64,000 nt of DNA, taken from Prevotella sp. Lineage in GTDB: Bacteria > Bacteroidota > Bacteroidia > Bacteroidales > Bacteroidaceae. The position numbers and the translations under genes were made by a program. The stretch is taken from assembly GCA_017615355.1 (NCBI GenBank), contig JAGAAJ010000130.1, forward strand, positions 1 through 64,000. The letters run 5' to 3'. The notes under the pieces were generated by a model, which did not search any database, was not told where the DNA came from, and saw nothing but the letters and a program-made list of their open reading frames with translations. This document shows positions 28,167 to 36,496 of this stretch, piece by piece (positions within the stretch are counted from its first letter, which is position 1; each line of letters starts with the position of its first letter).

Positions 28167-30050
28167 TTAGCGCTTTTTCATCTGCTCGCGCATGCGCTTC
28201 ATCTCCTCCTGCTGCTTCTGCATGGCCTCCAGACGGGCTGCCAGTCCGCTCTTTTTCTTCGGATTGTTCTTGTTTTCCTTGTAGTTGGCTTCAAGGATAG
28301 CAAGCAGCTTAGCGTCGTCGGTGGTCTTGCGCAGCGTCCACATGATGATGGCTGAGAAGAGCAGCGAGATGAAGTAATAGAAGTTCAGACCGCTACTGTA
28401 GTCGTTGAAGATGAAGAAGAACATCACGGGCATCAAGTACATCATCCACTGCATCATCTTCAGCTGGCTGGCCTGCTGGCCAATCATCTGATCGCGCTGC
28501 TGGCGCATGGTCAGATAGCTATAAAGCAAGTTGCTGATACAAAACAGGATGCAGGTGAGCGACAGGTGGTCGCCGATGCCCCAGATGGGCTTGCTCCATT
28601 CAAAGATGGGGTCGTAGGTCGACAGGTCTTCCATCCAGAGGAAGCTCTCGCCACGCAGCTGGATAGCGTTGGGCACGAAGAAGAACATCGCAATCCAGAT
28701 AGGCATCTGTATGAGCATCGGCAGACAGCCGCCCAGCGGGCTGACGCCGTATTGCGAGTACATCTGCATCATGGCCTGCTGCTTCTGCATCTGGTCTTCG
28801 GGCTTGTCGAATTGCTTCGTGGCCTCCTCGAGTTTCGGCTTCAGCACGCGCATCTTGGCACTCGACATATAGCTCTTCTTCACCATCGGGAAGGTGAGAC
28901 CCTTCAGGAGCAGGGTGATGAGGATAAGCACGATACCCATGCCCAGTCCAAGGGCGGTGAGGCCGTCGAAGACATAGAGCGTAAACCAGCGGTTGATCCA
29001 GCGTACGAGCCACCAGCCCAGATAGACGAGGTCCTCGAGGTCGAGGTCGCGACCGAACTGGCTTTGCTTGTCGATGTTCTTCAGAATCTGGAAGTCGTTG
29101 GGGCCAAAGTACATCTCAAATGCATTCGACTCCTGTGTGCTGAATGGTGTCTGCAGCTCGGCGGTGTATGACTTCAGGTAGTGCGACTCCTTCTTGTGTA
29201 CCACACTGTTGAGGAAAGCCTCCTTCTCGAAGTGTTTCTGCGGGATGAGCACGGCAGCGAAGAACTGTGTCTTGAATGCCACCCAGTCCAGTGCCTCCTC
29301 AGGACGCTCTGTGTCGTTGCTGCCCTCGCTCAGGTGGTCAGTACCACCATCCACCTCCTTGTAAGTCAGTGAGGCATAGCGGTTTTCGAAGGTGTAGCCC
29401 TTCTCCTGCTGACGACATGAGTCTTTCCAAACCACGTTCATTGTCTTATGGCCTGGGTCGAAGAACTGGTCCATGCCCTCTGTCTTCACGTTGAAGTGGA
29501 GCAGATAGCTGTCGCCCAGTTCGTAGCTGATGATAATCTTCGCACCGTCAGTACCTGTAGCCGTCATCGTGGCCGTCTTGTCGGTGGCGTTTGACTTTTC
29601 GAAGTAGAGGTCGCCAGTATTGATGATTTCCTTCTTCGCATTGGCAGGCAGAGCGAAGCTCAGGCTCTGGTCCTTGTCGTCGAAGAGTGTCACGTCGGCG
29701 TTGCCTTTATAGTCCTTGTAGCCAAGTATCTTGGCTTTCTTCACCACGCCGCCCTTGTTGTAGATGGTCAGCTCCACTTTGTCATTCTTCAGCACCACCG
29801 AGTCAAGTGCCTGTTCCTGCAGGGCATTAAAGAAAGTGCGGGCGCTGTCGGCCTGCAGCTTCTGCTCTGCTGCCAGAGCGATTGCAGCGCTGTCCTTGGG
29901 AGCTTCCTCCTGGGGCTTGTTCTGCTGTTCCTGCTTGGCGGCAGCCTCAGCGGCAGCCTGCTGTTCGGCGGCCTGTTTCTGGCCCCACATGCTGAAACCT
30001 ATCAAGACGACGGCTATGAGTACAAAGCCGATGAGTGTGTTTTTGTTCAT
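28167..30050 (-). CDS. yidC: Membrane protein insertase YidC
   Basis: A 627-residue YidC of the long Gram-negative type. It has an N-terminal helix (MNKNTLIGFVLIAVVLIGFSMWG), an Ala/Gln/Glu-rich stretch, the large periplasmic beta domain (about 80-340) and the conserved five-helix core with GLTFPMVKKSYMSSAKM, PLGGCLPMLIQMPIWIAMFFFVPNAIQLRGESFLWMEDLS and a Lys-rich tail. It inserts inner-membrane proteins alone or with Sec. The start at 30050 follows a promoter at 30121-30152; the frame open to 30215 would cross it. It is the first gene before the polysaccharide operon. Confidence 0.97.
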   Translation of the reverse strand: MNKNTLIGFVLIAVVLIGFSMWGQKQAAEQQAAAEAAAKQEQQNKPQEEAPKDSAAIALAAEQKLQADSARTFFNALQEQALDSVVLKNDKVELTIYNKGGVVKKAKILGYKDYKGNADVTLFDDKDQSLSFALPANAKKEIINTGDLYFEKSNATDKTATMTATGTDGAKIIISYELGDSYLLHFNVKTEGMDQFFDPGHKTMNVVWKDSCRQQEKGYTFENRYASLTYKEVDGGTDHLSEGSNDTERPEEALDWVAFKTQFFAAVLIPQKHFEKEAFLNSVVHKKESHYLKSYTAELQTPFSTQESNAFEMYFGPNDFQILKNIDKQSQFGRDLDLEDLVYLGWWLVRWINRWFTLYVFDGLTALGLGMGIVLILITLLLKGLTFPMVKKSYMSSAKMRVLKPKLEEATKQFDKPEDQMQKQQAMMQMYSQYGVSPLGGCLPMLIQMPIWIAMFFFVPNAIQLRGESFLWMEDLSTYDPIFEWSKPIWGIGDHLSLTCILFCISNLLYSYLTMRQQRDQMIGQQASQLKMMQWMMYLMPVMFFFIFNDYSSGLNFYYFISLLFSAIIMWTLRKTTDDAKLLAILEANYKENKNNPKKKSGLAARLEAMQKQQEEMKRMREQMKKR

Positions 30051-30120
30051 CTCTTTTTTCTTTCTGGATATATAAATAAAAATGTACGCGCGCAAATTGC
30101 CTTTTGCGCAAATTTTGGTG

Positions 30121-30152
30121 CAAAGGTACGAATAAGCGAGCGGAAAACCAAA
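30121..30152 (-). promoter_or_regulatory. Bacteroidota promoter for yidC
   Basis: Minus strand: TTTG at 30152-30149, 20-bp spacer, TACCTTTG at 30128-30121. The leader to the ATG at 30050 is about 60-65 bases. Confidence 0.85.
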
Positions 30153-30276
30153 GGAAAACTTGTTTTTCTTTGTTTTCCCGAGCGAAAGTACTTTCGGCGA
30201 AGCCAAAGTAATCAACTTTTTTCAGATAGAGTTGTACTTTTTAAGAAAAAAAGATGCTGGTTTCATCAAAAATGTC

Positions 30277-30284
30277 TATCTTTG
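30277..30284 (+). promoter_or_regulatory. -7 box almost touching the start codon
   Basis: TATCTTTG ends 8 bases before the ATG at 30293. With the usual spacing transcription would begin within a few bases of the start codon, so the mRNA would be nearly leaderless. Confidence 0.6.
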
Positions 30285-30292
30285 CCGCAGTT

Positions 30293-31471
30293 ATGAAGCA
30301 CATTTTATTCACATTTGCGGTATTTTTTGCGCTCAGCGCCAGTGCCGCCCGAGAGAATAAGCCAGGTGAGGGACAGTATTACCGTCTCTTTGCACCGCTT
30401 ACGTTCTATCACTCAGTAGCCAATGGCCAGCTGTCGATGTCGTCGCAGTCTAACGACCAGATTGCGCAGGCTGTCGACAGGGCTTTGATGCACGTCTACC
30501 TGAACCGCCCCGATTTGGTGGAGATCACCGAGACGGAGCAGAAGGAGGCCGGCGAGCTGCGCCAGGATATCATCGAACAGCCTGTGGTGCAGGCTACCAC
30601 GATGGTGGAACAGGCTGACCCTATGCCTGAGGCTCCTGAGGCCGACCCCGTAGAGGTGGTCGTAGAGAAGCCGAAGTTCTGGACACGCAAGGGTGATGGC
30701 TATCTGCAGTTCATGCAGAACTATGTGTCAGGCAACTGGTATAAGGGCGGTGAGAGCAACTACTCTGCAGTAGGCAGTCTCACGCTCGAGGCCAACTACG
30801 ACAACAAGTCGAAATGGAAGTGGGAGAACAAGCTGGAGATGAAGCTCGGCTTCCAGACTTCGCGTACTGATACCATCCACAAGTTCAAGGCCCACGAAGA
30901 CCTGTTCCGCTATACCGGTAAGGTGGGTCTGCAGGCTGCTAAAAAATGGTATTATACGCTGCAGGTACTGGCCTATACACAGTTTGCCCGAGGCTTCAAG
31001 GCCAACAACGTGAAGACCTTCTCCGACTTCATGTCGCCCTTCAACTTCAACATCGGTCTCGGTATGGACTACAAGGTGTCGTGGTTTAAGGACAAGCTGA
31101 CGGGCACCATCAACCTCTCACCCCTTGCCGTCAACTACCGCTATGTCGATCGTACCGCGCTGGCCAAGAGCTTTGGTGTGAAGACTGACAAGCACACGCA
31201 CTCACTCACCGACTTCGGTTCGCAGATTACTGCCTCATTAGAGTGGAAGATGAATGACGTGGTAACGTGGAAGTCGCGTTTTTACGGTTTCTCCAGCTAT
31301 CACCGAGCCGAGATTGAGTGGGAAAATACCTTTACCCTGCGTGTGTCGAAGTATATCTCGGCCAACCTCTTCCTCTTCCCACGTTTCGACGATGCCAACA
31401 TTCGCGACAGCGACTTGGGCTATTGGCAGTTCAAGGAATATTCCTCACTGGGCTTCTCCTACAATTTCTAA
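30293..31471 (+). CDS. DUF3078 outer-membrane protein
   Basis: A 392-residue exported protein. Signal peptide MKHILFTFAVFFALSASAA, then a low-complexity acidic/proline segment (about 90-130), then the DUF3078 body: FWTRKGDGYLQFMQNYVSGNWYKGGESNYSAVG, NKSKWKWENKLEMKLGFQTS, and a final strand YSSLGFSYNF that suits an outer-membrane barrel. Function is unknown. The start at 30293 is chosen for the signal peptide; the ATGs at 30254 and 30272 lie upstream of or inside the promoter. Confidence 0.8.
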   Translation: MKHILFTFAVFFALSASAARENKPGEGQYYRLFAPLTFYHSVANGQLSMSSQSNDQIAQAVDRALMHVYLNRPDLVEITETEQKEAGELRQDIIEQPVVQATTMVEQADPMPEAPEADPVEVVVEKPKFWTRKGDGYLQFMQNYVSGNWYKGGESNYSAVGSLTLEANYDNKSKWKWENKLEMKLGFQTSRTDTIHKFKAHEDLFRYTGKVGLQAAKKWYYTLQVLAYTQFARGFKANNVKTFSDFMSPFNFNIGLGMDYKVSWFKDKLTGTINLSPLAVNYRYVDRTALAKSFGVKTDKHTHSLTDFGSQITASLEWKMNDVVTWKSRFYGFSSYHRAEIEWENTFTLRVSKYISANLFLFPRFDDANIRDSDLGYWQFKEYSSLGFSYNF

Positions 31472-31535
31472 TCATCGATAAAAACGACATAGATTCGTGT
31501 TTTTTCGATGTAGGAAGAAAAAAGTTGTGGAAAAA

Positions 31536-31567
31536 TTTGGCGGGATAAAAAAAAGTGTGTACCTTTG
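31536..31567 (+). promoter_or_regulatory. tRNA promoter
   Basis: TTTG at 31536-31539, 20-bp spacer, TACCTTTG at 31560-31567, about 24 bases before the mature tRNA end. Confidence 0.85.
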
Positions 31568-31590
31568 CACCCGCAAATCAGAAAACGGAT

Positions 31591-31664
31591 GGCTCCGTAG
31601 CTCAACTGAATAGAGCATCTGACTACGGATCAGAAGGTTGTGGGTTTGAATCCCGCCGGAGTCA
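31591..31664 (+). tRNA. tRNA-Arg (anticodon ACG)
   Basis: A complete cloverleaf. The acceptor stem GGCTCCG pairs with CGGAGTC with one G-T wobble. The D arm starts TAGCTCAACTGAATAGAGCA. The anticodon stem TCTGA/TCAGA holds the loop CTACGGA with anticodon ACG (read as ICG after deamination). The T arm has GTGGG/CCCGC around TTTGAAT. CCA is not encoded. A strong promoter precedes it and a hairpin terminator follows. Confidence 0.96.
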
Positions 31665-31670
31665 CATAAG

Positions 31671-31701
31671 AGGCAGTCGAATGACTGCCTTTCTTGTTTT
31701 T
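31671..31701 (+). terminator. Terminator after tRNA-Arg
   Basis: AGGCAGTC, a GAAT loop, GACTGCCT (8-bp stem), then TTCTTGTTTTTTTG. It may also act on the convergent rhaM transcript. Confidence 0.85.
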
Positions 31702-31721
31702 TTGCTCTTTGGCGCTCTTGC

Positions 31722-32039
31722 TCAGTCCAAATGGAAGAGCTCAGGCAGGGGAATAGTGACGGGTGAGTTGTCGGCATTTACCTCCATGATGTCGGCCATC
31801 ATGTCCCACCAGCGCTGGGTGATGGGGTCGACGTTCTCAGTGTCCTGTGAATTGCCGTCGCCCGTACACTCCTGGTAGGCAAAGAGGATGTTGGTGTCCT
31901 TGTCCCAGTAGATGCTGTAGTTCTGCACACCCTGCTCCTTGATCATCTTCACCAGCTCGGGCCAGATGGCGGCGTGACGCTTCTCGTATTCTTCCTCACA
32001 GCCAGGCTTGAGGAACATCTTAAAGGCAAATCGTTTCAT
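31722..32039 (-). CDS. rhaM: L-rhamnose mutarotase
   Basis: A 105-residue RhaM/YiiL-type protein: it starts MKRFAFKMFLKPGCEEEYEKRHAAIWPEL with the catalytic His of the KRH block and ends with RWWDMMADIMEVNADNSPV. The enzyme interconverts alpha and beta anomers of L-rhamnose and related sugars. No rha catabolic genes are adjacent, so it may serve a remote rhamnose or fucose pathway. The ATG at 32039 is preceded four bases upstream by a 28-bp heptamer array. Confidence 0.9.
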   Translation of the reverse strand: MKRFAFKMFLKPGCEEEYEKRHAAIWPELVKMIKEQGVQNYSIYWDKDTNILFAYQECTGDGNSQDTENVDPITQRWWDMMADIMEVNADNSPVTIPLPELFHLD

Positions 32040-32042
32040 ATT

Positions 32043-32070
32043 GTTGAGAGTTTAGTGTTTAGAGTTGAGA
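32043..32070. repeat. Four heptamers directly before rhaM
   Basis: Plus-strand units GTTGAGA, GTTTAGT, GTTTAGA, GTTGAGA. On the rhaM strand the array ends four bases before the ATG, in the place of a ribosome-binding region. Confidence 0.85.
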
Positions 32071-32084
32071 GACATTTGTCTGTA

Positions 32085-32112
32085 GGTTATTGGTTAACGT
32101 TTATTGGCTATT
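32085..32112. repeat. Degenerate heptamers over the end of the glycosyltransferase gene
   Basis: Units GGTTATT, GGTTAAC, GTTTATT, GGCTATT. They overlap the stop codon of the upstream glycosyltransferase (32094) and encode its last few residues. Less regular than other arrays. Confidence 0.5.
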
Positions 32113-32978
32113 GTCAGGAAATAGCCCAGCTTGTAGAGCTTGAAGATGCGCAGGGAGGGATGCTTGCTGCAGAGGATGCGACGCTCCAGCCAACCGAAGA
32201 GCCAGTGCCATAGGCAGATGAGCCAGCGCACAGGGGCGATGTGGATGCCTTCGACGGCGGTGAGCATCTGGGAATAGCCGCGCAGCTGCTGGCGCTTGTC
32301 GTGCAATGTTCGCAATCCCTCCTCGGTCTTGCTGACGAAGTGGGGGTTGTCCTCGAAAGTGAAGAAACCGGCTGGGTTGGCGATATGTGTGATGTTGATG
32401 CCGGCCTGCTTCAGCTGCTTGCCGAAGAGCACGTCCTCATAGCCGTAGGTGCGGAATTGTTCGTCGAAGGGGTGTTCCACCATGATGCTGCGTCGCACCA
32501 GGAAGTTGGCGGTATGAAAGTGCTGATAGGGCCTCAGACGGCGCTGTTCAGCGGTGTGCATGTGCTCGTTGGCCTTCTCGTAGCGATAGCGCAGGTTGTT
32601 CTTTGGTGCCTCGCCCACTTTGTATCCTCCATAGACCACATCGCCGCCGGCCAGCAGATAGTTGATGATGAAACCTGGGTCGAAGATGGTCATATCGCAG
32701 TCGAGATACAGCAGCCACTCCTTTCGTGCCATCGAACACAGCAGATTACGTATGCGCGCACGCCCGATGTTCTCCTCCAGCGCCATAAAGCGACAATTCG
32801 GCCATTGGCTGATCTCCCAGCATTGCTCTACTAAGGCCTTGTCTGTAGAGCCATCGTCGATGACAATCAGTTCGAAGTCCAGATCCTTGATGGTTTGGGC
32901 CTGACGGCACAGTTCCTTGACCGTCGGCCTGGGGTCGGCGTTGTACATCGGGATGAGTATCGACAGCTCTTTTCTCAT
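32094..32978 (-). CDS. Glycosyltransferase family 2
   Basis: A 294-residue GT-A enzyme: N-terminal LSILIPMYNADPRPTVKELC, IVIDDGSTD, a metal-binding YLDCDM, and YGYEDVLFGKQLKQAG in the catalytic region. A C-terminal hydrophobic/basic segment (WLICLWHWLFGWLERR) may tether it to the membrane. The frame is open to 33155, but MRKELSILIPMYN at 32978 follows a -7 box at 32994-32987 and is the better start. It stands apart from the polysaccharide locus; its product is unknown. Confidence 0.9.
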   Translation of the reverse strand: MRKELSILIPMYNADPRPTVKELCRQAQTIKDLDFELIVIDDGSTDKALVEQCWEISQWPNCRFMALEENIGRARIRNLLCSMARKEWLLYLDCDMTIFDPGFIINYLLAGGDVVYGGYKVGEAPKNNLRYRYEKANEHMHTAEQRRLRPYQHFHTANFLVRRSIMVEHPFDEQFRTYGYEDVLFGKQLKQAGINITHIANPAGFFTFEDNPHFVSKTEEGLRTLHDKRQQLRGYSQMLTAVEGIHIAPVRWLICLWHWLFGWLERRILCSKHPSLRIFKLYKLGYFLTIANKR

Positions 32979-32986
32979 TTCAGGCC

Positions 32987-32994
32987 CAAAGGTA
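32987..32994 (-). promoter_or_regulatory. -7 box for the glycosyltransferase gene
   Basis: Minus strand TACCTTTG. The expected -33 position falls inside a heptamer array (33001-33028) and shows no TTTG. Confidence 0.6.
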
Positions 32995-33000
32995 CAAAAA

Positions 33001-33100
33001 AGTTGAGAGATGAGGGTGGGGAGTTGAGAGTTTTTTGCGCTTTGTTTCATAAAAAAAGTTAATGCCGAAGAGATAACTCCTCGCTCATAACTCTTAACTC
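33001..33100. repeat. Paired inverted heptamer arrays between divergent promoters
   Basis: Left arm: AGTTGAG, AGATGAG, GGTGGGG, AGTTGAG at 33001-33028. Right arm: ATAACTC, CTCGCTC, ATAACTC, TTAACTC at 33073-33100. The centre is 44 bp. The element fills the gap between the -7 boxes of the glycosyltransferase gene and rpsP, occupying both -33 positions. Confidence 0.85.
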
Positions 33101-33112
33101 CCAAATAATTAG

Positions 33113-33120
33113 TACCTTTG
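33113..33120 (+). promoter_or_regulatory. -7 box for rpsP
   Basis: TACCTTTG followed by a leader of about 55 bases to the rpsP ATG. The -33 position lies in the right arm of the paired heptamer element. Confidence 0.65.
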
Positions 33121-33182
33121 CACCCGCTTTCACGAGATGGAAGCATGAAATTCAAATTTTAACAATAAAAACAAATTAAAAC

Positions 33183-33725
33183 ATGGCAACAAAAATCAGA
33201 TTGCAGCGCGGCGGTCGCAAAGGCTACGCTTTCTACAGCATCGTAATCGCTGACGCTCGTGCACCACGTGATGGTCGTTTCACTGAGAAGATTGGTTCTT
33301 ACAATCCTAACACCAATCCCGCCACGGTAGACTTGAATTTCGACCGTGCATTGTACTGGGTAGAGGTTGGCGCACAGCCCACCGATACTGTCCGCAACAT
33401 CCTCAGCCGTGAGGGCGTGTACCTGATGAAGCACCTCAAGGGTGGCGTGAAGAAGGGCGCTTTCGACGAGGCTGCCGCACAGAAGAAGTTTGATGCATGG
33501 AAGGCCGACAAGCAGAAGGGTCTTGAGAAGGTGGCTGCCGACGAGAAGAAGGCAAAGCTGGATGCCGCCAAGAAGGCTCTGGACGCTGAGAAGCAGGTGA
33601 ACGAGGCTATCGCCAAGAAGGTGGCCGAGAAGAAAGCTGCTGCCGCCCAGGAGGCTGCTGCTGCCGCTGCTGCTGAGAACGCAGCTGAGGCTCCCGCTGC
33701 CGAGGAAGCACCCGCTGAGGCTTAA
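33183..33725 (+). CDS. rpsP: 30S ribosomal protein S16
   Basis: 180 residues. The N-terminal 80-odd residues are a standard S16 ([61 protein letters not shown]). The rest is a Lys/Glu/Ala-rich tail, probably helical, ending in Ala/Glu. Such extended S16 proteins occur in Bacteroidota. The LolA-like gene follows after 3 bp and may be cotranscribed. Confidence 0.97.
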   Translation: MATKIRLQRGGRKGYAFYSIVIADARAPRDGRFTEKIGSYNPNTNPATVDLNFDRALYWVEVGAQPTDTVRNILSREGVYLMKHLKGGVKKGAFDEAAAQKKFDAWKADKQKGLEKVAADEKKAKLDAAKKALDAEKQVNEAIAKKVAEKKAAAAQEAAAAAAAENAAEAPAAEEAPAEA

Positions 33726-33728
33726 GAA

Positions 33729-34343
33729 ATGATGAAGCGCGTTTATCTATTGTTGATAGCGCTATGCGTTAGCGTTGCCTCGTACTGCGATGAGTCGCAG
33801 GACGAGGCACGACGCATTTTAGAGAAGTCCTATGAGCTGGTTTACGGGCCGCAGGGATGCACCTTCCACTATGACGTTAATCTGATTGGCGTCTACAAAA
33901 CAGCGGGCACCAATTGGTTCAAGGGCAAGAAAAGCAAGTTCGTCGACGATCGTGCCGATTCGTGGAGCGACGGCGTGACGATGTACACCGTCTACCGCAA
34001 GAAGAAGGTTATTGAGATCAACGATGCCCAGTCAGACAAGCGCGACAAATACTCGTCGAAGTTCAAGTTCACGCTCGATGACTTCGACTACTCTATGGAG
34101 CGCACCAATGGCGGCATCATGATTTCGCTGAAGCAGCGTCGCGGAGCACGTGGCACCGTGAAGCAGGCCAAGGTTCTTGTCAATGCTCAGACCTATGCCC
34201 CTATTCTCATCAAGGTGAAAGTGGCGCTGTTCTGGGCAAACATCAAAATCAGCAATTTCAAGTCGGGTGGCATCAGCGACGACATTTTCGTCTTCCCCCG
34301 TGCCAACTACGGCAGTGACTACACTTACGATGACCGTCGCTAA
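33729..34343 (+). CDS. LolA-like outer-membrane lipoprotein carrier homologue
   Basis: A 204-residue exported protein. Signal peptide MMKRVYLLLIALCVSVASYC; the body has the order of the LolA/LolB-like fold used by Bacteroidota: an opening helix (EARRILEKSYELV), TFHYDVNLIG, WFKGKKSKFVDDRADSWSDG and a late KVKVALFWANIKISNFKSG strand. It might ferry lipoproteins or another lipid across the periplasm. The family match is by pattern only. The transcript ends at a hairpin that overlaps its stop codon. Confidence 0.65.
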   Translation: MMKRVYLLLIALCVSVASYCDESQDEARRILEKSYELVYGPQGCTFHYDVNLIGVYKTAGTNWFKGKKSKFVDDRADSWSDGVTMYTVYRKKKVIEINDAQSDKRDKYSSKFKFTLDDFDYSMERTNGGIMISLKQRRGARGTVKQAKVLVNAQTYAPILIKVKVALFWANIKISNFKSGGISDDIFVFPRANYGSDYTYDDRR

Positions 34344-34357
34344 GCGGCGGTTTTTTT
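34334..34357 (+). terminator. Intrinsic terminator
   Basis: CCGTCGC, loop TAA (the stop codon of the LolA-like gene), GCGGCGG, then seven T. The stem starts inside the last codons of the gene. Confidence 0.9.
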
Positions 34358-34395
34358 ATGCCTTTTTTGAAAATGGCTACCCGCAAGGAGTGTGC

Positions 34396-36348
34396 CTATC
34401 CTCTTTTCTTTAGCGACAGCAGACCGTCGTCGTCGATGACGATCTCCTCATAGATCATCGTTTCCAGCGCCGTCTCGATGGGCTCGTAGGGCATTTTAAT
34501 CTGATGCAATTCTGACACGTGGTGCTGCTTTCCGTCGGCCAGCAGCTCCTCTATCAGCGTCTGTGCCTTGTCTACGTCCTCCGCCTTGCTGAGGGTGTGA
34601 TGCCGTTCAAGGCACACGTCGCATTGTCCGCAGTCCTTTGTGTCGTCCTGACCGAAGTAGTGCAGGAGCATCCGGCTGCGGCATCGGTTTTCGCTGGTGG
34701 CATATTCAATCATTTTCTCGATGCGTTCGCGATAGCGCTCCTTCAAGTTGTCGTAGACGGATGGCGGCAGCTGCAGATGTTCCGATTCCTCGCGCCGTTG
34801 GGTGTAGCGGATGAGCGGCGTGCTGCGCTGTGGGATGAAGTCGACGATGCCCCTGCGGTCCAGTTCTTTTAAAATAAGGTACACCTGCGGGCGCGTGAGG
34901 CCTGTCTGCTGAGCCAGAAACGCCTCGTCGATGTATACGTAGTCGTTGAACAGTCCGCTGTAGTTGCGCAGCAGCGTCACGATGAGCCCGTCGGTCTCTG
35001 CCCCGTTGTCGCGTAGCCGGTAGAGGTCGTCGCGTTCCAGTCGGAAACGCAGGCGTGCCTGGCCCTCCTCTTCCTCCTGATAGTTGATGTAGCCTGCCCG
35101 CTGCAGAATCTTCAATGCCGAGAGCACACGGGTGGGGAAGTGGTGGAAGTTGTGGCAGAACTTGTCGATGGGAAACTCGAAGACGTGATTGAAGCCTGAG
35201 CCCACGCCTATCTGGTAGAAGTAGGCCAGATGGTCGTACACCTCCCTGATCTCGTCCTTCTCAGGGAAGGTGTCGCCGATGCGTTTCAGCAGTTTTCCGC
35301 GGTCGCTGTCGTTGAAGAGCAGCACGGCGTAGGCCTTCTGTCCGTCGCGTCCTGCGCGGCCTGCCTCCTGGAAGTAGGCCTCGATGCTGTCAGGACAGTC
35401 GGCGTGCAGCACCACGCGCACGTCGGGCTTGTCGATGCCCATACCGAAGGCGTTGGTAGCCACCATGATACGTATCTTGCCTGCCTGCCATTCCTTCTGC
35501 CGCTGATCCTTGATGTTGCTGTCCAGGCCAGCGTGGAAGAAGGTGGCACTCATGCCCGCCTCGTTCAGCATCGTGGCAATCTCCTTGGTTCGGCGACGGC
35601 TGCGTGTGTAGATGATAGCTGTGCCAGGCACGTTCTGCAGGATGTGGTGCATCTGCTCCTCCTTGTCGCTCACATAGCGCACGATATAGGCCAGGTTCTT
35701 CCGCTCAAAGCTCATGCGGAAAACGTTGAACGTTGAGTGACTTTTGTTGGCTTTGGTAATGTCTCTTAACTCTAAACTCTTAACACTTAACTTATCAATG
35801 ATGTCGTTGATAACCAGCGGTGTAGCGGTAGCGGTGAGGGCGAGGATAGGTGCTTGCGGCACGATGCTGCGAATCTTTCCGATAGCCAGGTACGACGGAC
35901 GGAAATCGTAGCCCCACTGGCTGATGCAGTGCGCCTCGTCCACGCAGATGAAGCTCACCTGCATGTGCTCGAGCTTCTTCAGGAAGAGCTCCGACGACAG
36001 TCGCTCGGGCGAGACGTAGAGCAGCTTCACGGCACCGAAGACTGCGTTCTCCAGGATGCGCAGCACATCGTCGTGGGCCATATCAGAATGGATGGCGGCA
36101 GCCCTGATGCCCCTATGGCGCAGGTTCTGCACCTGGTCCTTCATCAGCGCGATGAGGGGCGTGATGACGATACACGTGCCCTCCTGAGCCAGCGCCGGCA
36201 CCTGGAAGGTGATGCTCTTGCCGCCGCCCGTCGGCATCAGTCCCAGCGTGTCGCAGCCGCTGCCGATCGACTCGATGATCTCGCGCTGAATGCCGCGGAA
36301 ATCATCGTAGCCCCAGTATTTCTTCAGTATGCTCTGGTAGTTGTCCAC
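34396..36348 (-). CDS. recQ: ATP-dependent DNA helicase RecQ with repeat-derived insert
   Basis: A 650-residue superfamily-2 3'-5' helicase: Walker A GLMPTGGGKSITFQ, VDEAHCISQWGYDFR, LTATAT, the second RecA domain with GMGIDKPDVR and QEAGRAGRDG, and the RecQ-Ct zinc ligands (CRSRMLLHYFG...CGQCDVC). It acts in recombination and fork repair. No HRDC domain is evident. Residues about 182-208 (after IIDKL) are an insertion encoded by heptamer arrays that is in frame and lies before NVFRMSFERKNL. Confidence 0.96.
   Translation of the reverse strand: MDNYQSILKKYWGYDDFRGIQREIIESIGSGCDTLGLMPTGGGKSITFQVPALAQEGTCIVITPLIALMKDQVQNLRHRGIRAAAIHSDMAHDDVLRILENAVFGAVKLLYVSPERLSSELFLKKLEHMQVSFICVDEAHCISQWGYDFRPSYLAIGKIRSIVPQAPILALTATATPLVINDIIDKLSVKSLELRDITKANKSHSTFNVFRMSFERKNLAYIVRYVSDKEEQMHHILQNVPGTAIIYTRSRRRTKEIATMLNEAGMSATFFHAGLDSNIKDQRQKEWQAGKIRIMVATNAFGMGIDKPDVRVVLHADCPDSIEAYFQEAGRAGRDGQKAYAVLLFNDSDRGKLLKRIGDTFPEKDEIREVYDHLAYFYQIGVGSGFNHVFEFPIDKFCHNFHHFPTRVLSALKILQRAGYINYQEEEEGQARLRFRLERDDLYRLRDNGAETDGLIVTLLRNYSGLFNDYVYIDEAFLAQQTGLTRPQVYLILKELDRRGIVDFIPQRSTPLIRYTQRREESEHLQLPPSVYDNLKERYRERIEKMIEYATSENRCRSRMLLHYFGQDDTKDCGQCDVCLERHHTLSKAEDVDKAQTLIEELLADGKQHHVSELHQIKMPYEPIETALETMIYEEIVIDDDGLLSLKKRG
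35723..35790. repeat. Heptamer arrays inside recQ
   Basis: Right arm: CTCTTAA, CTCTAAA, CTCTTAA, CACTTAA at 35763-35790. Left arm is short: ACGTTGA twice at 35723-35736, then GTGA. The arms are inverted in sense around a 26-bp centre. The element is in frame and its right arm closely matches the right arm of the first uvrA insert. Confidence 0.85.
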
Positions 36349-36384
36349 AGATTGTTGAGGGGTTGAGTGACGCTAATCATGCCG

Positions 36385-36392
36385 CAAATTTA
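36385..36392 (-). promoter_or_regulatory. -7 box for recQ
   Basis: Minus strand TAAATTTG, 37 bases before the recQ start; no clear -33 TTTG. Confidence 0.5.
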
Positions 36393-36432
36393 CAATTTTT
36401 TCCTGATACCATGTACGAAACTTTCAAAAACC

Positions 36433-36464
36433 TTTGCTCATATCGTTAATTCTTTGTAATTTTG
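36433..36464 (+). promoter_or_regulatory. Bacteroidota promoter
   Basis: TTTG at 36433-36436, 20-bp spacer, TAATTTTG at 36457-36464; leader of about 25-30 bases to the ATG at 36497. Confidence 0.8.
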
Positions 36465-36496
36465 CCACTTGAAAGCAATTCAACCAACAATACGTT

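Noticed and set aside
33430..33725. Long Lys/Glu/Ala tail of S16 as an anomaly
   Set aside because: Extended S16 tails are seen in Bacteroidota; nothing indicates a fusion or repeat insertion.
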